Assembly (NCBI GenBank): GCA_902566755.1
Contig: CACFJR010000012.1
Coordinates: 1-35,926 of the forward strand
Length of the DNA stretch: 35,926 nucleotides
Source: an uncultured Pelagibacteraceae bacterium
GTDB lineage: Bacteria; Pseudomonadota; Alphaproteobacteria; Pelagibacterales; Pelagibacteraceae
Reading direction: 5' to 3'
Shown here: positions 16,458 through 25,324 of the stretch, piece by piece
Position numbering within the stretch: the stretch's first letter is position 1
Layout: each line of letters starts with the position of its first letter
Program-made: the position numbers and the translations under genes
The notes under the pieces: model-generated
Seen by the model: only the letters and a program-made list of their open reading frames with translations
Databases searched by the model: none
What the model was told of the DNA's origin: nothing

Positions 16458-17242
16458 TTTACAAATATAAACATCTTATTTTTAATGGCAAAGTTAATGC
16501 ATTTGTTTTTTTCAAGAAAAATATTTTGTTTGTCTTTAAGTACTATTCCTTTAAGACCTGCTTTTTTACAATCTTTTAAAGTATCCAAACCTATTGTAGG
16601 CAAATCAACTCTCATATCTTGTTTTTTTTTGGGATATTTAATCAGCACACCTCTTTTAACTTTTGTTTTATTTATCTTTTTAATCAAATTTTTTGTTCCC
16701 TTTGAGGTCTCTTTAAAAATTGAATTTTCCCTTACAATAATTGCTTGAGTATGGTCAAAAGCATTTATTTTTTTTAGAATATTTTCACCTTTATTAATAT
16801 CAGTTAAGTCGTCTTTTGTGAGTTTATATTTGGTATAGTTGCCTTTCTTTAATGATATTTCTGGAGTAAAAAAAGTAGATTTAATTACCTTTATATTTTC
16901 TAAAGCTAAAATATTAATTAATTCTTTTAATATTGCAGCATCCCCTTTTTTATAAGCTTTGACAATTCTTGGAAGATAGTAAATCCCAGTAATATCAAGT
17001 TTTAATTTTGACAAATTTGGTTTATCTATTTTACCTGCAAATATTACTTTGTTACATTTATTCTCTCTCAATAATTTTAAAATAGATCCAAACTGTCCTA
17101 TGTTTACTCTGAATGACTTTGGGTCCTTCTTAAAAATATTTTTTCTTGATAAATCTAAGATAAGATATTTTTTTTTAGCCTTTTTTAGTTTTTTTAAAAT
17201 CAATTTTGGAAAATCAGTGTCTCCAAAGAATAAACCTATCAT
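16454..17242 (-). CDS. lpxI: UDP-2,3-diacylglucosamine pyrophosphatase LpxI (DUF1009)
   Basis: LpxI hydrolyses UDP-2,3-diacylglucosamine to lipid X and UMP, the step done by LpxH in enterobacteria. The 262-residue protein begins IGLFFGDTDFPKLI, with a short N-terminal nucleotide-binding-like domain. The family signatures follow: VNIGQFGSILKLLRENKCNKVIFAGKI near residues 46-72, the KKGDAAILKELINILA segment near residues 100-115, QAIIVRENSIFKETSKGT near residues 167-184 and RVDLPTIGLDTLKDCKKAGLKGI near residues 212-234 with the Asp residues that bind metal. Its place between lpxA and lpxB is typical of Alphaproteobacteria and confirms the role. Confidence 0.95.
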   Translation of the reverse strand: MIGLFFGDTDFPKLILKKLKKAKKKYLILDLSRKNIFKKDPKSFRVNIGQFGSILKLLRENKCNKVIFAGKIDKPNLSKLKLDITGIYYLPRIVKAYKKGDAAILKELINILALENIKVIKSTFFTPEISLKKGNYTKYKLTKDDLTDINKGENILKKINAFDHTQAIIVRENSIFKETSKGTKNLIKKINKTKVKRGVLIKYPKKKQDMRVDLPTIGLDTLKDCKKAGLKGIVLKDKQNIFLEKNKCINFAIKNKMFIFVK

Positions 17243-17243
17243 C

Positions 17244-18026
17244 TTATTTGCTTAATGGCGTACAAATTGGCCTTTTTTTATCATGGTTAATAAAGTCTAC
17301 CACTTCCCTTACATAAGAGTTTACCTTAAGAGTTTCGCTTAGTTTTGTTAAATTTTCATGTAAAGAATTTGTTTTAAAGATTTCTTTATAAGCTTCGGAA
17401 AGAGCTAAAATTTCTTTATTTGAAACTTTTTTTCTTCGTAAACCAATAAGATTAATTCCTTCAAGATAATTTCTATTGCCGAATGATAATCCGTATGGAA
17501 TTACATCTCTGGAAACACCTGACATGCCCCCTATCATTGCCATCCTGCCTATCCTTGTAAATTGTTGAATACCACAATTTCCTCCGATTATTACTTCATC
17601 CGAAATTTGTGCATGTCCAGCAATAGCTGCGCTGTTTGCAATAACCACATTATTACCAACTATACAATCATGTGCGATATGAGCACCTATCATTATAAGA
17701 TTGTTATTACCTATTTTTGTTATTCCGCCCCCTCCATCTGTACCTGTGTTTATAGTTACATGTTCTCTTATTATGTTGTTACTTCCTATTTCTAATTTCG
17801 TTTCCTCTCCTTTATATTTTAAATCTTGTGGATTTGTTCCTACTGAGGCAAACGGAAAAATTTTTGTATTATTACCAATAACTGTATTTCCTGTAATATT
17901 AACATGAGATTGAATTTCTGCTCCTTCGCCTATTTTAACATTCGGACCTACGATACTATAAGGTCCTATTATTGCTTTTGCTGATATTTCAGCTTTTTTA
18001 TCTATAATTGCTGTTTTGTGAATCAT
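17244..18026 (-). CDS. lpxA: UDP-N-acetylglucosamine acyltransferase
   Basis: LpxA transfers a 3-hydroxyacyl chain from ACP to the 3-OH of UDP-GlcNAc, the first lipid A step. The 260-residue protein has an N-terminal left-handed beta-helix of hexapeptide repeats (I-G-x-x-x patterns from [20 protein letters not shown] to about residue 190) with the catalytic His in [14 protein letters not shown]. The [14 protein letters not shown] segment introduces the C-terminal helical domain. The length is as expected. It lies one base from lpxI and 10 bases after lpxD. Confidence 0.98.
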   Translation of the reverse strand: MIHKTAIIDKKAEISAKAIIGPYSIVGPNVKIGEGAEIQSHVNITGNTVIGNNTKIFPFASVGTNPQDLKYKGEETKLEIGSNNIIREHVTINTGTDGGGGITKIGNNNLIMIGAHIAHDCIVGNNVVIANSAAIAGHAQISDEVIIGGNCGIQQFTRIGRMAMIGGMSGVSRDVIPYGLSFGNRNYLEGINLIGLRRKKVSNKEILALSEAYKEIFKTNSLHENLTKLSETLKVNSYVREVVDFINHDKKRPICTPLSK

Positions 18027-18036
18027 AAATTTATTT

Positions 18037-19017
18037 TTATTTATTCTCCTTAATAAACTCTTTTAAATCTTTTGCTGGATATCCCATTACTCTACTGTTA
18101 TCTGGTATGTCTTTTATAACCCCACTTCCTCCACCAATTTTAATATTATTTCCAATTTTAAGATGTCCTGAAATACCTGCTTGACCACCTATCATAACAT
18201 TATTACCTAAAGTTGAAGATCCAGCAAAACCAACTTGACCTGCAATAATACAGTTATCACCAATCTTGACGTTGTGGGCGATATGTATTTGATTATCAAG
18301 ATAAGTATTTTTGCCAATCACTGTATTAGAGATGGAACCTCTGTCAATTGTTGATCCACATCCAATTTCTGAATAATCATTAATTAAAACTATACCTATT
18401 TGTGGAAACCTATAATTATTACCGTTATTTGGGAAGAACCCAAATCCCTTTTTGCCTATTACACAACCGTCTAAAACTTTAATATGATTTTTCAAAATAG
18501 TATTTCGTATAATTGTATTTGAACCAATTGAGCAATTATCTCCAATTATAACATTTTTTTCAATTATGCTATTGTGACCTATCAAACAATTCTTTCCAAT
18601 CTTTACATTAGACCCAATAAGAACATTTTTTCCAAACTCTACTTTGTTTTTAAATTTGGTTTTTGATATTTCTTTTACAGAATTATCAAAGTCATCATTG
18701 ACAGAGTCAGGATATAAAATTTCTGTAACTTTAGCAGTGCTTATCAAAACATTCTCAACAATTATTTTTTCACATTTATCTGGCAAACTATCCTGTAAAT
18801 TTTTTGTTGTAATACAAGCTGCAGCTTTTGTAATTAAAGCTTGCGTTTTATATTTGTTTGAGTGAAGAAAAGTAATATCTTTTGAAGAGGCGGAATTTAA
18901 ATCACTGATATCAAAAATTTTAGTTTTTTTATTAATATTTCCATTCTTAAATTTTAAAATTTTACAAACATCTATCAGCTTTAAAGGTCCATAATTTTTA
19001 AAAAAAGGATTTGTCAT
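18037..19017 (-). CDS. lpxD: UDP-3-O-(3-hydroxyacyl)glucosamine N-acyltransferase
   Basis: LpxD adds the second 3-hydroxyacyl chain, the N-acylation, in lipid A synthesis. The 326-residue protein has the N-terminal uridine-binding domain ([17 protein letters not shown], then [10 protein letters not shown]), followed by a hexapeptide-repeat beta-helix from about residue 105. The catalytic His lies in the [14 protein letters not shown] segment. It ends with the [18 protein letters not shown] helix. The order fabZ-lpxD-lpxA is swapped relative to the usual lpxD-fabZ-lpxA. A perfect 14-bp palindrome at 19016-19029 covers its start codon, and no Shine-Dalgarno sequence is present. Confidence 0.97.
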   Translation of the reverse strand: MTNPFFKNYGPLKLIDVCKILKFKNGNINKKTKIFDISDLNSASSKDITFLHSNKYKTQALITKAAACITTKNLQDSLPDKCEKIIVENVLISTAKVTEILYPDSVNDDFDNSVKEISKTKFKNKVEFGKNVLIGSNVKIGKNCLIGHNSIIEKNVIIGDNCSIGSNTIIRNTILKNHIKVLDGCVIGKKGFGFFPNNGNNYRFPQIGIVLINDYSEIGCGSTIDRGSISNTVIGKNTYLDNQIHIAHNVKIGDNCIIAGQVGFAGSSTLGNNVMIGGQAGISGHLKIGNNIKIGGGSGVIKDIPDNSRVMGYPAKDLKEFIKENK

Positions 19018-19029
19018 TAACGCGTTAAT
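19016..19029. repeat. Perfect 14-bp palindrome at the lpxD start
   Basis: The sequence ATTAACGCGTTAAT reads the same on both strands and includes the first two bases of the lpxD start codon (minus strand). It is the only CGCG-centred palindrome I noticed in a gap. It lies in the 54-base gap between fabZ and lpxD, the widest gap inside the lpx-bam cluster. It could be an operator, a remnant of the rearrangement that swapped fabZ and lpxD, or chance. Confidence 0.5.
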
Positions 19030-19071
19030 AACAAATGCTCATAATTATTACTTATCAACTTTTATTGCTAA

Positions 19072-19521
19072 TTATTTCCTATCAACGATTGTAGCAGACC
19101 ATAGAGCATCGGCCATTTTTACATCGTTTACAAAAGCATCACCCTTATATTTCCACACTCTTCCATGAGATCTCACAGCTTCAATATTAAGTTCAAGTTT
19201 ACATTTTGGTATAACTGGATTTCTAAACCTGGCTTTTTCAATATTCATTAAAAAAACTAACTTATTTTCATATGTTGACTTATCTAATCCATGCGCAGTC
19301 AAAGCTGCTGCAGCTTGCCCAAAAGCTTCAACAATTAAAACACCTGGCATTACTGGTTGTCCAGGAAAATGTCCTTGAACAAAAAAACTTTCCTTTGTTA
19401 CATTAACAATAGCTGTAGCTGAACGTAGTTTCTTTATATTAATTAATTCATCTAATAACAACATTGGTTCTCTATGTGGTAGAAGTTCTTCTATTTGTTT
19501 TTTTGATAAACTATCAGACAT
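19072..19521 (-). CDS. fabZ: 3-hydroxyacyl-ACP dehydratase FabZ
   Basis: FabZ dehydrates 3-hydroxyacyl-ACP in fatty acid elongation and so competes with LpxA/LpxD for the same hydroxyacyl-ACP pool. The 149-residue hot-dog fold protein has ELLPHREPMLLLDEL at residues 12-26, the catalytic His51 in VQGHFPGQPVMPGVL, Glu65 in IVEAFGQAA, and FLMNIEKARFRNPVIP near residues 89-104. The length is normal. It lies 5 bases after skp and 54 before lpxD. The position is unusual: FabZ normally sits between lpxD and lpxA. Confidence 0.97.
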   Translation of the reverse strand: MSDSLSKKQIEELLPHREPMLLLDELINIKKLRSATAIVNVTKESFFVQGHFPGQPVMPGVLIVEAFGQAAAALTAHGLDKSTYENKLVFLMNIEKARFRNPVIPKCKLELNIEAVRSHGRVWKYKGDAFVNDVKMADALWSATIVDRK

Positions 19522-19526
19522 AATTA

Positions 19527-20045
19527 TTAGTCTATTTTAATTTTTTTAATCTTCTGATTTACCAATTCTAATATATCTTTTGTTATATCATCTTCTTTTT
19601 TGCCAATAACGATATGCTTCTTTTGTATAACCATTTTAATAGAGTTTTTTTTTGAATAATCTTCTAAAATTGGATTTAATTTTTTTATTAACTCTGTAGA
19701 AGCTTTTATTCTTGATTGTGTAATTTCATTAAAAGCTTTGTTTCTATCTTTTTGATAATTAGAAATATCATCTCTCAAATCTTTAATTTTTTTTCCAAAT
19801 TCTTCTTTACTAAGTACGTTTTTTTGAGATATCAACTTTTTTTCCTTTTCAACAATATCTTTTTCCTTTTTTTTAAATTTAGAAATAGATGACTCTCTTT
19901 TAGATTTAAGCTGAGAAATAATTGATTTACCAGCTACTGAGTTTTGCATTATTTTTTCTACATCAAGATAAACTACTTTTTCGCTAGAATATGAAGGTAC
20001 TGATACTAGGAAAAATATTAAAATACTTATTAGTTTAATTCTCAT
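19527..20045 (-). CDS. skp: OmpH/Skp-family periplasmic chaperone
   Basis: Skp-type trimers hold unfolded outer membrane proteins in the periplasm and hand them to BamA, whose gene lies 5 bases upstream. The 172-residue protein has a clear signal peptide (MRIKLISILIFFLVSVPSYS, cleavage near residue 20). A beta strand VVYLDVEKIMQNSVAGK, typical of the OmpH family, follows. A long charged Lys/Glu-rich pair of helices (about residues 40-135) would form the coiled-coil tentacles, and the chain returns to a strand (MVIQKKHIVIGK). The length is normal for the family. Confidence 0.92.
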   Translation of the reverse strand: MRIKLISILIFFLVSVPSYSSEKVVYLDVEKIMQNSVAGKSIISQLKSKRESSISKFKKKEKDIVEKEKKLISQKNVLSKEEFGKKIKDLRDDISNYQKDRNKAFNEITQSRIKASTELIKKLNPILEDYSKKNSIKMVIQKKHIVIGKKEDDITKDILELVNQKIKKIKID

Positions 20046-20050
20046 GAGTT

Positions 20051-22279
20051 CTAAAAAGTTGTGCCAATATTAAATTGAAAAGTCTGTGTTTCGTCAGTGT
20101 CTATTTTTGTTAATGGTTGAGCTAATGTGAACGTAAAAGGTCCTATAGGCGAGAACCATTCAAGGCCGACGCCTGTGGCGCTTCTAATTTGACTTGAGTC
20201 ACCCACAGCATTTGAATAATCTACTCCCCAGACATTAGCAGCATCTATGAAATAATTAAAATCTACGCTTTGGAAACTTGGAAATAAAAAAGGCAAATTT
20301 GTTTGAAAGTTTAAAGCAGCAGCATAATTACCACCTACATGGTCATTAGCATCAACTGGACCAATTTTACCAGATCGAAAACCCCTTAGTCTTTTTCTTG
20401 GTAAATTTATTCGTTCAGATATTCTTACATCGTCTGATAATCCTGTGACCGCTCTTAAATACAAACCTAAGCTGGTGTTAATGTCATTAATAGAATGAAA
20501 AGTATCTATTTGATAACCATTCAGAAGTGTATTGCTCTCGGATATCAAAGGAATGTTTTGAATAAATTTAGACTGGAAACCATCAGTAGTTTGGAATCTT
20601 TGATTTCTTTTATCTAAATCAAGAACATAACCAATATTGGTTGTAAAATATGATCCCTCTTGTTTTTTAAGATTAGCACTTGCAGCTGAATTTGTAGTTA
20701 ATTGTTCGTAAGTTGATCTAAAAGTAGGTCTAAAATAAAAATCATCATATTGTTCAAATGCTGTTCCAATACTAAAACCAGCATCAGTCGATTTATAACC
20801 ATAGTCTGTAAGTTTGTCTGTATCTGTGATAAATATGTCTGTGCTGAGAGCTTTATCAGAGTAATTAAAATTTGGGTTAGTTACTGTAAAATTACCTCTT
20901 ATACGTTCCTCGCTTACTCTTAAACCTGTTGATAATTTTACTCCTTTTCCGAGAAAATTATTTTCTGAAATTGAAAATTGCGCTGTACCACCATCAGAAC
21001 CGACGCCGGCGCCAACAAGAATTTCACCTGTAGCTTTTTCTTCAACGGTAATATTTATATTTTTCAAATTTCCATCTTCTGTATCGATTATCTCACTTTC
21101 AACGTTTTGAAATATATTTCTAGCACGGATATTATTTAAAGATTTTGCATGAAGCAATTTATTGAAAGGATCACCCTCATCAACCTCTAACATATCTCTG
21201 ACAACCCTTTCTTCAGTAATATTGTTTCCTAAAATGTTTACCTTTTTTACATAAAATTTTTCACTTTCTTTAATTACAAAAGATATGTCTAAATCATTAT
21301 CTCCAATTATTTCAGTTTCGATACTTGCATCGATGAAGTCATATAGCCTTGAAACTGAAATTTGATCTATTTGCTTAACTACTTTATTAAGTTTATTTAA
21401 TGAATATCTCTTGTTTTTTAAATCATTTAAAACTTTATCTACTTCTTTGAAATCTTTTTCGTCAAAATCATCTGGTAAAACAAGTCTCGTGTTTTTAATT
21501 GTATAAATATTTCCAGAATCTATATTGTAAACTAAGTTAAAGTGATTTTCATTGAAGATTGCAGATGAATTTTTAATTTTAACATTATAAAAACCCTTGT
21601 TCAGATAAAATTTTTCTAACAATCTTAAATCAAGGTCGATTTGTTGGGGATTTAAATACTTCTTGTTCGAGATAAATTTCCAAAATTTACTCTCTTCGCT
21701 GACTATTATGTTCTTTAATTTTTTATCCTTATAAAATTTTTCACCTGTAAAAATTATATTTTTAATTAGGGCTTTTTCACCTAAATCTATATTGTAAATT
21801 AAATCAACTGTTTCATTTGCATTACTTTCCATTGAAACATCAACTTTATTAAAATAGTAACCTGCGCCGTTTAAAGCATTTTTAATTTTTATAATGTCTT
21901 GTTTAGCTAAAAAATTTACATAAGGGCTTTTTTCTTTTATACTTAGGTTTTTTAAAATTAATTTTTTTGTTTTTTGAGCTTTTATGCCATTTAATATAAT
22001 TTTTTGAACAATTTTTCTTTCTTGAACAGTAACAACTAAAATATCTCCCTGTACGTTAAATTTTATATCTGAAAAAAAATTAGTACTATATAAATCTAAT
22101 AAAATATCGTTTAACTGTTCTTGGGAATAGTCTTTACCTAGCTTAATACCACCAAAAGTAAGAATAGTTTCTTTTGTTATACGATTGTTATTCTTTACTT
22201 GAATATCGTTTATTATATCAGCAAATGCATATGTAAATGCAAATTTAAAAATTATTAAAATTATTAATATGTATTTCAT
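20051..22279 (-). CDS. bamA: Outer membrane protein assembly factor BamA
   Basis: BamA inserts beta-barrel proteins into the outer membrane. The 742-residue precursor has a signal peptide (first ~20 residues, ending TYAFA). Five POTRA domains follow (about residues 21-415), for example INDIQVKNNNRITKETILTFGGI as POTRA1 and FYVKKVNILGNNITEERVVRDML as POTRA5. The Omp85 barrel follows, with LVGAGVGSDGGTAQFSISENNFLGKG and the loop-6 motif LRGFRSG. The last residue is Phe (FQFNIGTTF), the usual terminal aromatic. The start overlaps the dxr stop by 4 bases; rseP, commonly found between dxr and bamA, is not here. Confidence 0.98.
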   Translation of the reverse strand: MKYILIILIIFKFAFTYAFADIINDIQVKNNNRITKETILTFGGIKLGKDYSQEQLNDILLDLYSTNFFSDIKFNVQGDILVVTVQERKIVQKIILNGIKAQKTKKLILKNLSIKEKSPYVNFLAKQDIIKIKNALNGAGYYFNKVDVSMESNANETVDLIYNIDLGEKALIKNIIFTGEKFYKDKKLKNIIVSEESKFWKFISNKKYLNPQQIDLDLRLLEKFYLNKGFYNVKIKNSSAIFNENHFNLVYNIDSGNIYTIKNTRLVLPDDFDEKDFKEVDKVLNDLKNKRYSLNKLNKVVKQIDQISVSRLYDFIDASIETEIIGDNDLDISFVIKESEKFYVKKVNILGNNITEERVVRDMLEVDEGDPFNKLLHAKSLNNIRARNIFQNVESEIIDTEDGNLKNINITVEEKATGEILVGAGVGSDGGTAQFSISENNFLGKGVKLSTGLRVSEERIRGNFTVTNPNFNYSDKALSTDIFITDTDKLTDYGYKSTDAGFSIGTAFEQYDDFYFRPTFRSTYEQLTTNSAASANLKKQEGSYFTTNIGYVLDLDKRNQRFQTTDGFQSKFIQNIPLISESNTLLNGYQIDTFHSINDINTSLGLYLRAVTGLSDDVRISERINLPRKRLRGFRSGKIGPVDANDHVGGNYAAALNFQTNLPFLFPSFQSVDFNYFIDAANVWGVDYSNAVGDSSQIRSATGVGLEWFSPIGPFTFTLAQPLTKIDTDETQTFQFNIGTTF

Positions 22280-23445
22280 TTTTTTTGGGATATTACACTT
22301 AAAGTTCTCGTTTTCAATCTCACAAACTCATTTAATTTTTCAATTTGAGCTAAATCATTTGGTTTTTGATGCCTAAATTTTGAAAAAATTGGTGAATTTA
22401 TTAAAAGGCGAATTTTTGATGAAATATCCAAAAAACTAATTTTATTTTTTAAAAAAAGGTTCACAAGTTCATCATTTATTGAAACTAGAACAGTATCAAA
22501 TAAGCTATTTTTTTTTGTGATTTTTTTTAAAATATTAATCACTGGAAAGTTTTTTGACTTTACTTTTTGAAAGTTTAATGAATTAAGATTGGATATATTA
22601 ATACCTTTTGATTTTATAAATCTTTGATTAGATTCCCCTAAATGGATAGAATTTGAAATTGGTATCTTCATATTTGTATCGTGAGCAATAATTTTTATCA
22701 ATCCGTTTTTAAATTTAACTATTGCATGTACGTAAGATTTAGGATGTATTAAAATATCGAATTTCTTCAATTCTACATCAAATATCTTTTTTGCTTCTAT
22801 TACTTCGAAAATTTTGTTCATGAGTGTTGCTGAGTCAATTGAAATTTTTTTTCCCATTTTCCAATTTGGATGATTGGTTGCGACTTTTGGTTTGATATCT
22901 TTTGTAATTTTTTGATTTAAAAACGGGCCCCCAGATGCTGTTAAAATAATCTTTTCTACATCTTTTTTGTGATAATCTTTTAATACTGACCATATCGAAA
23001 AATGTTCTGAGTCAACGGGTATAAACTCGGTTTTATGCCTTTTAAGTTCTTTTTGAATTAGTTCCCATCCACAAATTATCGACTCTTTATTTGCTATAGC
23101 AATTCGTTTTGTTTTTTTGATAATCTTAAGTGTTGGTCTCAAACCTTCAATTCCTGATATTGCGGACATAGCATAATCAGCTTTTACTTTTAGATCTTTA
23201 TCTATTTTATTAAAATCTGGAAAAATTTTAACTTTTTTAAATTTTTTTTTTAATATTTTATATTTTTTTTTATTAGTGACGACTATGTTTTTAACTTTAA
23301 AAGTTTTAATTTGTTTCGATATAAGATTAATGTTTTTATCTGTAGATAATAACAAAACTTTAAACTTATTCTTATCTTTCTTAATTATTTCTAAAGTTTG
23401 TTTTCCAATTGATCCTGTTGACCCTAATATTATAATTTTTTTCAT
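22276..23445 (-). CDS. dxr: 1-deoxy-D-xylulose 5-phosphate reductoisomerase
   Basis: Dxr makes MEP from DXP with NADPH, the committed step of the pathway that IspDF (left end of the window) continues. The 389-residue protein has the NADPH loop ILGSTGSIGKQTLEII at residues 5-20, IANKESIICG near residues 117-126, VDSEHFSIW with the metal-binding Asp/Glu, ASGGPF near residue 170, and HPNWKMGKKISIDSATLMNK near residues 192-211 with catalytic His and Lys. The protein is markedly Lys/Ile-rich, as expected for the base composition. It lies 3 bases after cdsA and overlaps bamA by 4. Confidence 0.97.
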   Translation of the reverse strand: MKKIIILGSTGSIGKQTLEIIKKDKNKFKVLLLSTDKNINLISKQIKTFKVKNIVVTNKKKYKILKKKFKKVKIFPDFNKIDKDLKVKADYAMSAISGIEGLRPTLKIIKKTKRIAIANKESIICGWELIQKELKRHKTEFIPVDSEHFSIWSVLKDYHKKDVEKIILTASGGPFLNQKITKDIKPKVATNHPNWKMGKKISIDSATLMNKIFEVIEAKKIFDVELKKFDILIHPKSYVHAIVKFKNGLIKIIAHDTNMKIPISNSIHLGESNQRFIKSKGINISNLNSLNFQKVKSKNFPVINILKKITKKNSLFDTVLVSINDELVNLFLKNKISFLDISSKIRLLINSPIFSKFRHQKPNDLAQIEKLNEFVRLKTRTLSVISQKK

Positions 23446-23448
23446 TAT

Positions 23449-24105
23449 TTAAAAAAGAGATATTATAATAAAACCTATTGGTAGAGCAAATATTGAACCA
23501 TCAATTCTATCCAGCAGCCCGCCGTGACCAGGTATTAAATTCCCAGTATTTTTAATTTTAGCTTTTCTTTTATAATAAGAGATAAATAAATCCCCTGACT
23601 GACAAATTAATGAAATAAAGAAAGGTATGAAGACTAAAACTTCAATTTGTAATCTAACAAAAAGCAGATCACTAAAATATAAATATATTAAGAAAAAACC
23701 AATGTAAGATAAAATAAATGAGCCTATTGATCCAGATATAGTCTTATTAGGGCTAATTTTCGTTAGTTTTTTTCCCTTAAAAGTTTTTCCAAAAATATAT
23801 CCTCCAACATCTGAAAAAACGCAAATCATTAAGATTGATAAGAAAAAGTATTTATCAATAACAAAAACATTAAAACAAATTACAAATGCCATTAAAAGAT
23901 AAATCAAAAAAAGAATAATATGAATTATACTATAAATTTTCTTGAATTTTATTTTTTCAATAATTTTAATCCATTCAACCCAACTAAATATTACAACAAT
24001 GAATAATAGACTCAAAAAAATATAATCATTAATTAAAGCACTTAAAAATATAAGGCTCATTAAAAAAAGAGATGATGTAAATCTTTTGAATAGCTCCGAT
24101 CTCAT
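23449..24105 (-). CDS. cdsA: Phosphatidate cytidylyltransferase (CDP-diacylglycerol synthase)
   Basis: CdsA makes CDP-diacylglycerol from phosphatidic acid and CTP, the precursor used by PgsA and, in turn, by PgpA at the left end of this window. The 218-residue integral membrane protein has about six hydrophobic segments. The family signature is near the C-terminus: CQSGDLFISYYKRKAKIKNTGNLIPGHGGLLDRIDG, including the S-x(8)-K-R-x(4)-KD-x(5)-PGHGG-x-x-DR-x-D pattern with metal-binding Asp residues. Here KD reads KN. Earlier DVGGYIFGKTFKGKKL is also typical. It is shorter than E. coli CdsA, as usual for Alphaproteobacteria. The start shares one base with the uppS stop. Confidence 0.94.
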   Translation of the reverse strand: MRSELFKRFTSSLFLMSLIFLSALINDYIFLSLLFIVVIFSWVEWIKIIEKIKFKKIYSIIHIILFLIYLLMAFVICFNVFVIDKYFFLSILMICVFSDVGGYIFGKTFKGKKLTKISPNKTISGSIGSFILSYIGFFLIYLYFSDLLFVRLQIEVLVFIPFFISLICQSGDLFISYYKRKAKIKNTGNLIPGHGGLLDRIDGSIFALPIGFIIISLF

Positions 24106-24776
24106 TATATTTTTCCAAAATTTCTTTTTATATTATAAAATTTTTTAACAATTTTGTTTAAATCTTCATACTTAAAATCTGGCCACAGTTTTTTTTCAAA
24201 GAATATTTCTGTATACGCAGCTTGCCATAACAAAAAGTTGCTGAGTCTTTGAGTATTTCCTGTTCGTATAAGAATTTCAGGATCTGGAATATTTTTTGTG
24301 TATAAACTATGATCAATATCATTTTCTGAAATTTTGCTTTTATACCTCAACTTATTAAAAGCATATACTATTTCTTTTTTAGAACCATAATTAAGGGCTA
24401 GATTTATCTGAAGTTTTGTATTTTTATTTGTCTTTTTTTCAGCTAAATTTAATAGATTATTAAGTTTATTAGAAAATTTTTTTTCCCCTAAAATTTTAAT
24501 TTTTATTTTTTCATTATTTATTTTCTCCAATTTTTCTTTTAAGTAAATTTCTAAAAGACTAAATAAATAATTTCTTTCTTTTATAGGTCGTTTCCAGTTT
24601 TCAGTTGAAAATGCATACAAAGTAAGAAATTTTATCTCTTTTTTTATGCAATACTTCATGACCATCTGAACAGTTTTTAAACCTTCTTTATGTCCTAAAT
24701 TTCTTGATTTTTTATGTTTTAAACCCCATCGACCATTACCATCCATTATTATGGCCATATGTTTAATAGGGTTCAT
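24105..24776 (-). CDS. uppS: Undecaprenyl diphosphate synthase (cis-prenyltransferase)
   Basis: UppS extends farnesyl diphosphate with isopentenyl units to the C55 lipid carrier used for peptidoglycan. The 223-residue protein has HMAIIMDGNGRWG at residues 6-18 with the catalytic Asp12, a conserved GHKEGLKTVQMV, LYAFSTENWKRP near residues 53-64, LNLALNYGSKKEI-type segment (INLALNYGS), and RTGNTQRLSNFLLWQAAYTEIFF near residues 176-198 that binds the diphosphate. The usual RTGGE reads RTGNT. The length is slightly short but complete. The start overlaps the frr stop by 4 bases. Confidence 0.97.
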   Translation of the reverse strand: MNPIKHMAIIMDGNGRWGLKHKKSRNLGHKEGLKTVQMVMKYCIKKEIKFLTLYAFSTENWKRPIKERNYLFSLLEIYLKEKLEKINNEKIKIKILGEKKFSNKLNNLLNLAEKKTNKNTKLQINLALNYGSKKEIVYAFNKLRYKSKISENDIDHSLYTKNIPDPEILIRTGNTQRLSNFLLWQAAYTEIFFEKKLWPDFKYEDLNKIVKKFYNIKRNFGKI

Positions 24777-25324
24777 ATAGTCATTATTTCTTTTTCTTTT
24801 ATTATAACTTTCTCATCAACTTTTTTAACAAAATTGTCGGTATATGTTTGAATTATTTTTTCAAATTTTTTTTCATCATCTTCACTTATCTCTTTTGATT
24901 TAAGTATTTTTTTTAATTCATCATTTCCTTCTCTTCTGATATTTCTTATTGAAACTTTACATTTTTCACCCATTGTTTTTATAACCTTTTTAATTTCCAT
25001 TCTTCTTTCTTCACTTAAATCCGGAATTGGGAGTCTTATAAGCTGTCCATCTATTTGTGGATTTAATCCCAAGTCCGATTTTTTAATTGTAGAGTCTACA
25101 AGTGCTACGTTATTAGAGTCCCAAACTTGAATATTAATTACTCTTGGTTCGGGTGTTGTGATTGTTGCTAATTGATTAATTGGCATTTTTTGTCCATATA
25201 CATCAACTTTAATTAGATCAAGCATACTTGCATTTGCTCGACCTGTCCTTAATGATCCAAGCTCTTTTACAAAAACATCAAATGTTTTAGTCATTTTTTG
25301 TTTATACAAGTCTTCTTTAAACAT
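24773..25324 (-). CDS. frr: Ribosome recycling factor
   Basis: RRF, with EF-G, splits the post-termination ribosome. The 183-residue protein has the tRNA-shaped family pattern: LGSLRTGRANASMLDLIKVDVYG near residues 22-44, PINQLATITTPEPR, IQVWDSNNVALVDSTIKKSDLGLNP, and IRLPIPDLSEERRMEIKKVI near residues 96-115. The three-helix bundle C-terminus with RNIRREGNDELKK is intact. The start shares one base with the tsf stop (TAATG). In most bacteria pyrH lies between tsf and frr; here it does not. Confidence 0.98.
   Translation of the reverse strand: MFKEDLYKQKMTKTFDVFVKELGSLRTGRANASMLDLIKVDVYGQKMPINQLATITTPEPRVINIQVWDSNNVALVDSTIKKSDLGLNPQIDGQLIRLPIPDLSEERRMEIKKVIKTMGEKCKVSIRNIRREGNDELKKILKSKEISEDDEKKFEKIIQTYTDNFVKKVDEKVIIKEKEIMTI

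Noticed and set aside
22960..23300. Long T runs (poly-Lys codons) in dxr as possible frameshift sites
   Set aside because: The frame is intact over the whole gene and similar A/T runs occur in most genes here.
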